Shown piece after piece: positions 33,225 through 43,898 of a stretch of 64,000 nucleotides of DNA. Source of the stretch: Pictodentalium vernedei (taxonomy: Eukaryota; Mollusca; Scaphopoda; Dentaliida; Dentaliidae); NCBI GenBank assembly GCA_031216915.1, contig CM062290.1:253834581-253898580 (forward strand), given 5' to 3'. Within the stretch, counting starts at the first letter, position 1; the number at the start of each line of letters is the position of its first letter. The notes beneath the pieces are model-generated. The model was not told the DNA's origin. It saw nothing but the letters and a program-made list of their open reading frames with translations, and searched no databases. The position numbers and the translations under genes are program-made.

Positions 33225-33430
33225 GAGGCGTGCTACGACATATATCATATATACTACACAGGTCTCCGGCTAATGCGTCAATGTGTTGGGTTAGTGAGTT
33301 AGAGAGTCCCACAGTAACTGCAGTTAACTCCGGATACTACGACTTCTTTACACAAAAAGCTGCCCGACATGATATGACTCTGGCTGTTGAAAGTGTCATT
33401 GAACCCAAAAAACAAAATGAAACAACAAAT
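33225..33430 (+). mobile_element. Degenerate SINE 3' part
   Basis: gtctccggctaatgcg, ggttagtgagttagagag, then gacatgatatgactctggct and an A-rich end. Confidence 0.5.
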
Positions 33431-33486
33431 ATGAGAACTATGTTACGCGATGTATTCGAGTAATTGTGATCTCTATGCTTACCACT

Positions 33487-34100
33487 TATTTATTTATAAT
33501 TTATTTTAGTTTTACGACACTTTAACAGCCAGTGTCATATCATGTCGGTGACAGTTTTACGGGTGGAGGAAGCCGGAGTGCCCGGAGAGGACCACCGAGC
33601 AACGACGAGCAGCTGTCAGCTCTCCAACATCGTAACTCTGAACTCTGCACAGGCAGGGTTAGATTGGTTGAAGACATGCGCACCATCGACGTGCAGTACG
33701 CCTTAGTACACAGCGTCATTGTGCCCCCATGTAGGCAATCGGGGTTTAAGTGCCTTGCCCAAGGACACAACGCGGGAGCATGAGTCAGTCGTTACAACGG
33801 TCACCCATCCAACCGAGAACCGCGCTCGACGTTGCTTAACCCTTTACCCAACGTAACGGCGAAAACTGACAGGCGCTGTTTTCAAAAATCGTTAATTTTC
33901 ATTATTTTTTCATTTTTGTCTCAAAAACATAGGTTATAACCCCTCATTGGAACGAGCACGTTCCAATGAGGGGTCATAACCTATGTTTTTGAGACAAAAA
34001 ATGAAAATAATTAGTTGTTCAAGAATTGTTTTTGCAAGTGTCACCTGCTTTTCATATCAGGTGATCTTACGAGGACCGGTTACCGCGACGCCACCGCGCC
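33487..34100 (-). mobile_element. 5S rRNA-derived SINE split by a TTAA foldback
   Basis: The body reads on the minus strand to the 5S-like gttaagcaacgtcgagcgcg ending at 33840. After the foldback, the head continues (minus: tcctcgtaagatcacc) at 34060-34085. This is a second, independent 5S-headed copy. Confidence 0.82.
33836..34061. mobile_element. TTAA foldback, family 1A, inserted in a 5S-derived SINE head
   Basis: The left end sits in the TTAA of the 5S-like gcttaac. The right end has lost its last ~11 bases and joins ggtgatcttacgag, the rest of the 5S-like head. Confidence 0.8.
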
Positions 34101-34219
34101 CCCTATGCTTACCAAATGTAAAGCACAAATTAGTACGCGAAATGCTAATCTATTTCTATCTATAAAGCAAAGTTCTGTGCTGTAAATATATAACTAGAAA
34201 ACAAAATTATTTTTCTTAC

Positions 34220-34368
34220 CTTGGAGTGCCATCTGTGTTTCCAAGACTACTGATGTCTATGCTCCCAGAACCATCGTCAAATGTACACCTACAAGGGCTA
34301 TCGGTAATGCACTGGGCAGTGTCTCCGAATGTTACCAAACGCATGACTACAGCTATAGACATGAACAT
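34220..34368 (-). CDS. MRH receptor exon 1: signal peptide and start of MRH domain
   Basis: The frame opens at an ATG at 34368 and codes for a short hydrophobic leader (MFMSIAVVMRLVTF) followed by the first ectodomain cysteines (SPCRCTF) and the motif SIDISSLGNTDGTP. It ends at a good donor (AAG|GTAAGA) with two bases of an Arg codon left over. The next exon starts with the missing A. The start is the first ATG placing a leader just before the mature Cys-rich region. An acceptor-like site (ctttcag) at 34387 means this could instead be an internal exon with a more upstream start. Confidence 0.78.
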
Positions 34369-34755
34369 ATCGCCGTAATGTTTTTTCTGAAAGTATAAAA
34401 TGACTGCAAGGAGCCAGTGTTTAACCAGTAGTTCATTTTCTCGGACTTGGTCTATGGTTTGGATTGTTTGTTTGTAACAATACAGCAATGTGACCGCAAA
34501 ATTGGTGTTTTTTTATGTTTTCAATCATGAAGCAATCTGATCGCAACACTTTTGCACAAGCAGATAGATATTTCTGAAACAAGCTATTTCAAAGACAGAA
34601 TAAAGAGAATCGAACGAAACTTTGCAGCTGAGTTGCAGTGTTTGCGCGCGTCCCTTTCGACCTGTGAGATTCTACAGGTCATTCATTCTTCCGTGAAACA
34701 CCAAGACACTGCTTTGATACATTGTTGTAGCCTTGGCTTTAGTATGAAAGTGTTG

Positions 34756-35418
34756 TAGAGCTGAAACGGTTAAGGGGTTTTCTTGACCAATCGATCACAT
34801 GGATTAACCTTGGTTAACCGATTCATCTCTTGTCCAACTAGATATCTGAATAGTCGCCATACCGTTGATGAGATGACTTACAGCATGAACCCTTTTCCCA
34901 ACGTAACAAACAGAACCGACTAGGCCTACATCCAAAAATCTCCATTTAAAGTTATTATGTTTTCAATTTTTGTCTCAAAAACATAGCTTATGACCCCTCA
35001 TTGGAATGAGCTCGTTGAGCTCGTTCCGATGAGGGGTCATAAGCTATGTTTTTGAGACAAAATTGAAAATTTTTAGTAATTCATTCATTATTTTTGCAAG
35101 TATCGTCTGCTACCCGCAATGAGTAAAGGGTTAAGAATGACCATTTCCAACCACTGATACAGTATGATGATCATGTATGATGATCATGCAAGTAAACAAG
35201 TATGTCAGCAAGTAAATAACTTAAATGCTTTGCTCTGTGTCATATAATTGATGTGAGTCAGGGTGACAAGGTGTGCCAGTTTTGGAGCAAGTTTGTTCCT
35301 TTGTTAGCCCATATAATACAGTAGTTCAAAAGTAACGGTAATCGATCAATTACTTTTTGGATCGATCAAGCTGTTGATAATTGATTAAACGATTAATCGG
35401 TTAACCGTTTCAGCTCTA
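34756..35418. mobile_element. hAT-like foldback element
   Basis: The ends tagagctgaaacggttaa and ttaaccgtttcagctcta are inverted. The interior has hAT-style cgattaatcggttaaccg runs. It carries a TTAA foldback (34887-35134). No clear 8-bp duplication remains. Confidence 0.65.
34887..35134. mobile_element. TTAA foldback, family 1A, nested in a hAT-like foldback
   Basis: Ends gaacccttttcccaacg (left TTAA mutated) and gagtaaagggttaa. Core arms (cataagctatgtttttgag and complement) are nearly exact. Confidence 0.75.
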
Positions 35419-35786
35419 CTACAATGTACTGGGGAGAAAAAACAGACACAGCCAGAGAACTTATGTCAGATCGTGACCGTGATAATCCGATTTTCACGAA
35501 CAACATCTCTCCCCTTCGGCGGTAAATCACAAGTTTTCGGATATTGTCATAAGCATAAATTTAGAATAAAATGAGTTGGCTGTTCGGACGTTTTCCGGAT
35601 ATTTCATAATTGTAAGTTTATAAATGTCTCTTAAAGTGAACTGAAAAATTTAACTTTCGGACTAACAGAGTCATGCAATTATTGCTTGTATCATAAAATT
35701 GACGTAACCTAAAACTTGAACTTAAAAATAGTCGTCTACTATATGGACCAGGAGGTGATCAATTTCCGTTTTAAATTTGTGCTACG

Positions 35787-36036
35787 TTAACCCTTTATCT
35801 AACGAATCGCCCACATCCTCCCGCGTAATATGCAAATTCAGCAGTTGAAAAAATATTATTTTAAAAAAAATTTCAACAAAAACCATATCATGTGACCCCT
35901 CGTTGGAACGAGCTCGCCGAGCTCGTTCCAACGAGGGGTCCCATGATATGGTTTTGTTGAATTTTTTGAAAAATTAAAAAAAAATGAAATTTAAAATAAT
36001 AAATTTTGATATCGTCTGCGTTGGGTAAAGGGTTAA
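35787..36036. mobile_element. TTAA foldback, family 1B
   Basis: Ends ttaaccctttatctaacg and gttgggtaaagggttaa. The core around gagctcgccgagctc has long arms with ccatatcatg. Confidence 0.85.
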
Positions 36037-36564
36037 ACAGAATTTCAGAGTTAAGATCAACACTTAGGCAAATTAGATCAACCGTAGATTTAACGACACT
36101 AATGCCACTGCATTTGAATTCGACCTGAAGACTCAATGCTTCCATAATGTTCATGTTCGTAAGTATCTTTAGATATTTAGCGGCAAGCTCCCACTCCAAC
36201 AGCCTAATTCAATGCTGTTAATGCCTGGAACCAGTCTAGCCTTTAAAAAGTTCATCTCCTATGTTTATATTCATTAATCTGGAATATTTCAGTTGGTTGG
36301 AAAAGTGAACCTACTGTTCGCTTTTCCAAGCAGTGGATATATTCCAGACGACTGAAGATAAAAATACCATGAAGATTCATTTTCTTTGAATTATCGATAG
36401 AAACATTGCCCAAATCGAGGCTTGATTTGATCCCCATTTTGATGATATTACCAGGAGAAATGAAGACTCACGGCAAACTGTAGTTTTATGATTACATCGC
36501 GTTGTTCAACTAATTGTGTAAATATTTTGATGATTTAAAAGTGAATTAAATACTTATTTCCCCG

Positions 36565-36783
36565 TAGAATCCCGGGAAGTGAAGCAGTACTTGTTTACGA
36601 TAACAAGCTTTGGTTTCCTGGAAATATAGGACCCAGTCATCAATACTTTGCTAGGGGTGAAACCCCAATAAAGTGTTCAAAATGGGTATAAACGATTGAC
36701 TACACTTGACTTTATCTCATTGATGCGATCACGATTAGCAATTGCACAGAAATATGTGACCTTAAACTCCAATAAATAAATGA
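36565..36783 (+). mobile_element. SINE-like 'ggacccagtcac' family, complete
   Basis: cgggaagtgaagcagtactt, aatataggacccagtcatc, gggtataaacgattgac and gcgatcacgattagcaattg, ending ctccaataaataaatg. Confidence 0.75.
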
Positions 36784-36904
36784 ATTCTTATTGATTTGAA
36801 TATCTGTATATCTTTGTTAGTAAAGAGACCTCATATTACATGCACTGTAGTCTGAGTGCAAACTCCACGAAAAGTAGAAAACACAAATCGTGTGGGTTGT
36901 GTAA

Positions 36905-37697
36905 CGGGTAAATATGATAAGCCCATTGCCGATTTGCCATCTTTGACGTGAATGATATGCAAGGTCAGAGGTAGCTTCGGGTAAACACTTCGATCAGACT
37001 GTCTGTCAAGACTATCATACATGCGATAGAAACAACCAAAATGTTTCGCTTGAAACGAGAAAATGTGCATTTTCGATTTAATACCAATAAAGATAGAAAA
37101 AATAACACACTTTCAACACTTCACTTAATGCACATGGCAAAATAATATTGATTTTTTAGTGAAATCAATACCGCAATGAACCCCTTCCCACAAGCGAAGG
37201 TAGACTCGGCATCATGGTTTTGTTGACGAGTGAGAAAACAGCTGCAGATATATCACTGAAATAACACAAAAATGTCTGCGTGGGTGAAACTGCAAACCCT
37301 GGGTATCCAAACAACCAACCTGTACAAATATTTTCAAGCATAACACACAGATGTTCCAGCTGGTAGAGGTTGGGGTGGATGGGGCCGTGGTCTCAAAAAA
37401 GTGAATGAAAATCGTCTGCTAGTAGCAGTATCGCGTGTCTACTGATAATATTTTGTCCATATACAGTTCAAGTCAAAAAGAGTTGAAGAATAACCTCTAC
37501 TGGAAAAAAACCATACATGTAATGTTTCCTATTCCAATAACACAAGAATCGGACAAAAAATATATAAATTCTTCTTTTGACCATTTTCTCCTTCAACTCA
37601 AACTTACATGTCACACAGCGGAAGCTACCTCTGACCTTGCATATCATTAACGTGTAAGATGTCTAATCGGAAAGCGGTAATGGGCTTATTGTCTAAC
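36905..37697. repeat. Inverted repeat pair, ~80-bp arms, ~630-bp spacer
   Basis: gatatgcaaggtcagaggta (36955) pairs with tacctctgaccttgcatatc (37625), and aagcccattgcc with ggtaatgggctt. No gene is seen in the spacer. Confidence 0.65.
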
Positions 37698-38504
37698 CGT
37701 TTCAGCACTAACATGCATTTTTCCGTATGCACGAAAACACTGCTGTTTCTAAAAAGAGAGTTCAGATATCCATAATCCCGGGTACTTGGGCAAGATGGTG
37801 TGACCAAATGGATGAGCGAACTGGTCTTTCACGCCAGAGGTCAAGAGAGCGATCCTTTTTCGAGAAAGTTCTCCAAATGTCAAAACATTCTCTGTCAGCA
37901 TCAGTTGTGGGGCAACTGTGTATTTGAGAAGAGCGAGGCCAGGAAGTTGCCATTACGAAAATCCTCGTGGATCCGCCATTCTAGGGAGAGGCATTGATAT
38001 GAGTTGAAAAACTGCACGCCAATGCTTGTGGTGAAATAAAAAAAAAATTCTTTCCACATGGCGGAAAGTCGCAACAATTATAAATCATTTTTTTAGAGAA
38101 CCTTTCTTTCAAACATGTTACAAAAAATTATTTTTCTACTTTTTAATTTGTTACAAGATGTGGTTAAATAGCTGGTCTTGCTCCAGGTTGTTGATCTGCA
38201 GCGTTTATAACACCACATTGACAACTTCAAACTATATTCTACAAACGTAGATTATGCGACATAGCCCCCTGGACCCCAAGCCGCTTTGGTCTACTGAATT
38301 CGGACAGACCCACAGCTTGGTGATTCAACAAAGAGCTCTCGAGGTAGAAATTGCAAGAATCACCAGTGCGGTTACAACACTGGAATTATAAATACAGACA
38401 GAGAATTTCAACCGGATCGCAACTGGCTCGTATCTAACCGTTTTCCTGTTCCCAATACTGTCTATTTTCTTTTGACTGTAATGTAAACGGAAAGATGTTC
38501 CACT
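37698..38504. other. No supported feature
   Basis: Overlapping short frames in several phases; none has support. Confidence 0.4.
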
Positions 38505-38625
38505 GTTGGGGTAAATTTTAACTATTGAAATCCCTTTACTGGCGTGTTCACCACGGTTGAAGTGTAAAGCTAAAATTTATGTCATAGGCTTTTCAAATAT
38601 AGTAGAGTAGGTAATCATGGTATAA
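38505..38625 (+). repeat. ttataccatgat element, 3' piece only
   Basis: tggcgtgttcacca through aaagctaaaatttatg to ggtaatcatggtataa, as at the right end of 4594-5090. Confidence 0.65.
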
Positions 38626-38726
38626 AATTCATTAAATTGATTTTAGTTTATACCATGCGTCCCTATCAAACAAATGGGACCCAGAGTATGTGCAAGCATT
38701 GATCTTGGTTTTCACCAGATAAAATC

Positions 38727-38866
38727 GCCACACCGTGTTTATTCACGAAGTACAGGTTTTTACTTACTGGAAGCCAGGCGTAACCCTTGAGGCCGATGGC
38801 CGAATGGGATACGGCTGGCTTTGGATGAGTAAAAACGAGTCGTACATGAACATACACAGGCTAACT
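38727..38866. repeat. Older, diverged copy of the 681-819 palindrome
   Basis: The same loop core and arm sequence (gggatacggctggctt, gtaaaaac) appear with many mismatches between arms, and it is followed by the same ctaactaata flank. Confidence 0.75.
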
Positions 38867-38942
38867 AATATTCCATCACCACCAATCTATTAATATAGGC
38901 GTGTCCCGGGTGAGATACCTAGGTGTGATACATGTATCTTAC

Positions 38943-39208
38943 CCACCCCACGTAATCATTCTCATTTGAACATTTAATAACTGCCGAACTATTTCAGCAT
39001 CGCCTGCTTTTTGTAAATAAACATTGCAACCCGCTTCGCGTGAATTGATACAGCTATCCATTCTATCCTTACACCATTTGAGGATGATTTTCACCTTCCA
39101 CACACCATATAACGTCATCGAAATCAATAATCTCAGAAGTGACATCGCCAGAATGTATACTCGCTTCAGAATGTTAACCCCCTCGCTGTCGTGAGCTAGT
39201 ATTTTCAT
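38943..39208 (-). CDS. Candidate coding exon, unknown protein
   Basis: An 88-codon frame opens at an ATG at 39208 and stays open exactly to a strong donor (GGTGG|GTAAGA). It has a hydrophobic segment (ILAMSLLRLLISMTLYGVW), a basic stretch with two cysteines and a helix-like end (AEIVRQLLNVQMRM). No partner exon was found, so this rests on open frame plus splice site only. Confidence 0.3.
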
Positions 39209-39370
39209 AGTATATACCTTTGGTACATACCAAACATTTCGATGCTCTTTCCGATATGCTATCCATTTTTATAAAACAGTCAATCGGTAGAACGTTAAAT
39301 TTTCATCACACTCGCAGTATTTAGATTTCGGTGGCGTCCTGTGCGGTGTAGTTGGAGAAAAAAACGTCCG

Positions 39371-39510
39371 CGAGTGGAGTGGGGTGGATTAAGAACTATC
39401 ACCCTCGGGGAAAGATAGTTGACTCATATACTCGGTAAGCCCTGTGCATGGGTCATCTATCTCACACCACGTGAGAGATTTCCCCATTCCACTCCATCCT
39501 TTACAACTCG
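39371..39510. repeat. Imperfect palindrome
   Basis: gtggagtggggtgga and its complement near 39485 flank gatag and gagatagatgaccc-type inner arms. Weakly conserved. Confidence 0.4.
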
Positions 39511-40439
39511 AGAATAACAATAATCTCACCATCGAAAAGGAAACAAGAAAATGCTGCAATTCAGATGGGATTTTTGTTTAGTTTTTAAATATCTGTCCGA
39601 TGAACCGAGACTAACTATTATCGAATAGAATAGGGTATACAGTATTATGATTAAAAAAATAGACAGAAAATTTCGACCGGACCGAGACCTGGTCGCGATC
39701 AGGTTTCAATTCTATGTCCGCTTTCAGTCCACAACACTGCAGAAGCTCATCTGTCGAAAAATCAAACGCGAAATTATCGCATCACATTTTATTATGAGAT
39801 TTCGATCCACTTGCGTAAATGTGTCTCAATCAGATGGCGATCTCGCCCAGAAACGTGTCGCTTTTGCGATCATAGTACTGTACCTGTATTCTCCCCTTGT
39901 AGCTGGAACCGTTAAAGTATGCTTGTTCGTTCGTGATTTGGTACAAAGCAAAGAACATATGCTAACAACAGCAAAGAACAATAACTCTTGAAGCTGTCCG
40001 CAAAAATAATAATTCTAAAATGTGACCAGCTGTGATAAATGTCGTGCAAAAGAACACGTTGGTCCAGCATGGGGTTTCCATTCAAATTGTCCCCTAAAAA
40101 ACACTTCTCAAGGGTTATTGCAGAAACATAACTTCCAGACGTACCTTCATGTCACTACTTCAGCTTGTTATTAAAATATTGAATATTCTCACCTCTCATG
40201 TATCTGTTATGTGATAGCATAAAGATTAGTTAATCACCTGTGCCCTTTGAACTATACAACGAGACGAACTGAATTGCAGATTATCGTTGTTGTAGAAGTA
40301 CTATCTATTATATGGTCTCACCTTTTTTCGTTTTCTCGTCACGATTTCGTGTTACATGTAGCTGCTGATGTGGCGTTATTTAACCTGTTCATTAAATATG
40401 GTAATGCAGGACCCATCAGACACCGGAGAATATTGAGGA
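39511..40439. other. No supported gene; one repeat tail near 40.33 kb
   Basis: A 114-codon plus frame at 39647-39991 contains agacagaaaatttcgaccgg, a word also near 38.39 kb, so it is more likely repeat-derived. Confidence 0.4.
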
Positions 40440-40795
40440 TATCCAGAATTTTTGAATGGATACCGAAAATCCTCTCATGGGTGACCGAGACAAATGTTTT
40501 TTTTCGCGAGCGCTTGCTCTCGTGTGATAAGTGAGATCATTTTCAGTATCAACTCAAAAACACTAGATTTTCTTTTTATTATACACTTTTTATATGAATC
40601 GGATAATTCCACTCGTTTCATCCTTGATTTGATGCATGAAAGGAAACAGCGCATTGAATCATTGATACGCGGAAGTGATTTGATTGATACTGGGAACAGA
40701 TAGCGTCTTGCAATCTGATTCAGCTGGCGGGTTTCTAGTCCAAACCTGGTCTGAAAGTCCTTTGAAAGGACGTACAAAGCCAAAAACCCTTTTCG
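40440..40795 (-). repeat. Dispersed repeat D, copy 2, inverted
   Basis: ctcaaaaacactagattttc, gatacgcggaagtgatttga, acagatagcgtcttgcaatc and tctagtccaaacc run in the reverse of copy 1. Confidence 0.65.
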
Positions 40796-41373
40796 TCATA
40801 TTTTTTATTCAGATCTTAGGTTCTTATTTGCAATCAAAAGAAGATTTTCTATGGATAAAATTCACAGAAAATTATTTTACATAACACAGAAATAGCAAAG
40901 TTAGTTATTCCTTTGCAGTGATATGGGGGTTTCCTTTGTAGCTGCACTATAGAGAAGGGGGGGGGGGGGGGTGGTCTAAAGTGTGATGTTGCAAGATCCT
41001 GCCGTGTGCGTTTTGCTAGCGATTCGGGGTTCTACATGCATATTATATGAGCATACAAGTACAAATATGTGATTACGTCAGTGCATTTCTGTCGTTGTGC
41101 ATAAACTCCATTGTCGCAACCTCTCATTTTCGCCAAAATTGTAGGAATGGTTGACTTGCGACCGTGTAACGATGTCTGTAATGACTGCTGTAAATTGGAT
41201 ATCTGATTTTTTGTGAAAGGGGACCTCATTTAGCTGGTTGAGTGCTAGAAGCCACTATCGAGGCTTTCACAAAAAGATAGTACCGGAGCAAAAGCCAGCA
41301 TTTTCATTGCTTATGTTTCATAGTCAGTCAAACGCAAATACCAATTTGTTTTTATAAATTTGCTTTATTACAA

Positions 41374-42540
41374 GTGACTGAGGAGTGCCTGTAGAAACTC
41401 TCCAATAATTTGTCGTAAAACAAATTTTGAACTCCAAGTTCAGACCACTAAAATTATCTAGCCTTCAACCAGTTAACACGACCAGAAATGCACCGACCAA
41501 GCCATTCTATACATCAACTAGTGAATTACACACATTTACTTTTTACATTAATGTCTAATCGAACAGAATTAACCTAAAATTACGAGAGATGCCTTAACCC
41601 TTTGTCCAATGTAAAAGCTATGTACAAACCACTCTACAGTTTCATGATTCCTTTCAATACCCCTTTCCCAAAAAACATAACCCCCACCCCCAGTGGAACA
41701 TGCGCGTCGCGTTTGCTCCACCGAGGGGAAGAAGTGAGCTCCATCCAGAAAAAAATAAGTAAATAAATCAATAAATTAAATAAATAAAAAAAATAAATAA
41801 ATAAAATAATTAGACATTTTGAGCAGGCGTCGTTTTTTCAAGAAAGTTATGTTAGGCTGAGGGTCAAGGCGACTCGATCCACAGAGGATATAAAAGAGGT
41901 TAACCAGTTAGAAGAGAACTGATTTTATTCCATCTCAAGTTTATTTCTTTTGTACGTTTTTTCGAGTATGACTATGTGGATACGAGTTATGAATTTCTGT
42001 GATTTTTTAATTGTTCAATAAATACTTTGTAGGTAGGTAGACTCTTTTTCACATTGCATGAATAATTAAACTGTCTGTAGATAAACATATAGAAGTCTGG
42101 TGTGTTATTAGAAGGGGCATGGGTATTTTTGTGGCCTAAAATAACATATTCTGGGGTTAAAGGAAACTCAACATCGCACTTGTATCTCAAATGTTTCGAA
42201 ACATTTAGAAGAACTGTTTTCACAACAGAACATTAAAAAAACAAGTGAAGTATTGTTTCCTTTGTATTGCAACAAAAAGTGCTTAGTTCCGTTTCAGAGA
42301 GTTTGCGTTTATAAAGTTTTGAATTCGTATATAGCTTGTTATGGACTATTCTGAAAAGCAAACTTTGTTGATATGTATCGTACGTGAGTGTATATATACA
42401 ATTCCAGTCATCAGAGAGCAGATTAAAATGTAAAACCTCATGCCATTTATTCTGCGTTTAAATAGGAGGTGTTGTGTGCAGTTCTCAAAACTTAAAATAA
42501 AAGGCTCGGGAGACTTTATTGGTCGATTTTAACAGGTGAC
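41374..42540 (-). repeat. Duplicate of the LINE 3' region, copy A
   Basis: This 1.17-kb stretch matches 42722-43898 from end to end, roughly 93-95% by eye. It includes the last ~78 codons of the LINE ORF (at 41987-42223; MKTVLLNVSKHL, LTPEYVILGHKN) and the A/T tail region. Copy B is contiguous with the LINE body, so copy A is the extra one. Confidence 0.85.
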
Positions 42541-42722
42541 TGGTGAGACATTATTGGTCGATTTTAACAGGTGACTGGTGAGACATTATTGGTCGATTTT
42601 AACAGGTGACTGGTGAGACTTTATTGGTCGATTTTAACAGGTGACTGGTGAGACTTTATTGGTCGATTTTAACAGGTGACTGGTGAGACTTTATTGGTCG
42701 ATTTTAACAGGTGACTGGTGAG
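42510..42722 (+). repeat. 35-bp minisatellite, six copies
   Basis: The word attggtcg recurs at 42518, 42553, 42588, 42623, 42658 and 42693, exactly 35 bp apart. Units differ by one base (gagacttt or gagacatt). The unit joins the last ~25 bases of the duplicated LINE segment to its first ~10, so it was born at the duplication junction. Confidence 0.95.
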
Positions 42723-43898
42723 TGCCTGTGGAAACTCTCTAATAATTTGTCGTAAAATAAATTTTGAACCAAAGTTCAGACCACCAAAATAATCCAGCCC
42801 TCAACCAGTTAACGCGACCAGAAATGCACCGACCAAGCCATTCTTTTCAACAACTAGTGAATTACACACATTTACTTTTCACATTAATGTCTAATCGAAC
42901 AGAATTAACCTCAAATTACGAGAGATGCCTTAACCCTTTGCCCAATGTAAAGGCTATGTACAAACCACTCTACAGTTTCATGATTCCTTTCAATACCCCT
43001 CTCCCAAAAAAACATAACCCCCCCCACCCCCACCCCACCCCCCCCCCCCCCCAGTGGAACATGCGCGTCGCGTTTGCTCCACCTAGGGGAAGAAGTGAGC
43101 TCCATCCAGAAAAAAATAAGTAAATAAATAAATAAATTGAATAAATAAAAAAAATAAAATAATATAATTAGACATTTTGAGCAGGCGTCGTTTTTTCAAG
43201 AAAGTTATGTTAGGCTGAGGGTCAAGGCGACTCGATCCACAGAGGATATAAAAGAGGTTAACCAGTTAGAAGAGAACTGATTTTATTCCATCTTGAGTTT
43301 ATTTCTTTTGTACGTTTTTTCGAGTATGAATATGTGGATATGAGTTCTGGATTTCTGTAATTTTTTAATTGTTCAATGAATCCTTTGTAGGTTGATAGAC
43401 TCTTTTTCACATTGCAGGGATAATTAAACTTTCTGTAGATAAACATATAGAAGTCTGGTGTGTTATTAGAAGGGGCATGGGTATTTTTGTGGCCTAAAAT
43501 AACATATTCTGGGGTTAAAGGAAACTCAACATCGCACTTGTTCCACAAATGTTTCGAAACATTTAGAAGAACTGTTTTCACAACAGAACATTAAAAAAAA
43601 CAAGTGAAGTACTGTTTACTTTGTATTGCAACAAAAAGTGCACAGTTCCGTTTCAGAGAGTTTGCGTTTATAAAGTTTTGAATTCGTATATAGCTTTTTA
43701 TGGACTATTTTGAAAAGCAAACTTTGTAGATATGTATCGTACGTGATTGTATATATACAATTCCAGTCAGCAGAGAGCAGATTAAAATGTAAAACCTCAT
43801 TCCATTTATTCTGCGTTTAAATAGGAGGTGTTGTGTGCAGTTCTCAAAACTTAAAATAAAAGGCTCGGGAGACTTGATTGGTCGATTTTAACAGGTCA
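42722..43898 (-). repeat. LINE 3' region, copy B (in place)
   Basis: It is contiguous with the upstream LINE body at 43899. It holds the last 107 codons to the stop at 43258, then a T-rich (ATTT)n-like tail at 43110-43165 and a C homopolymer near 43020-43052. It is the template of copy A. Confidence 0.8.

Larger units (their letters stand above)
6254..34368 (-). other. Gene span: cation-dependent mannose-6-phosphate-receptor-like (MRH) membrane protein
   Basis: Six minus-strand exons form one reading frame. Every intron begins with GT and ends with AG, and the phases agree at each junction (2, 0, 2, 0, 2). In order they give a hydrophobic N-terminus, the Cys-rich MRH fold (motifs such as IDISSL, YNPC, VC, QY-DIG, a Cys near the fourth exon, CACP), a single membrane span and a tail with an FW-LP motif. 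This is the layout of the cation-dependent mannose-6-phosphate receptor and its invertebrate relatives, which carry lysosomal enzymes or other glycoproteins from the Golgi to endosomes. Ligand binding here is inferred only; I did not verify the sugar-binding residues. The introns (about 2.1 to 13.4 kb) are loaded with SINEs and foldbacks. The last coding exon is unresolved. Confidence 0.8.

Noticed and set aside
42510..42722. Regular 35-bp repeats resembling a CRISPR array
   Set aside because: Units are directly adjacent with no unique spacers, the DNA is eukaryotic, and the origin at a duplication junction is clear.
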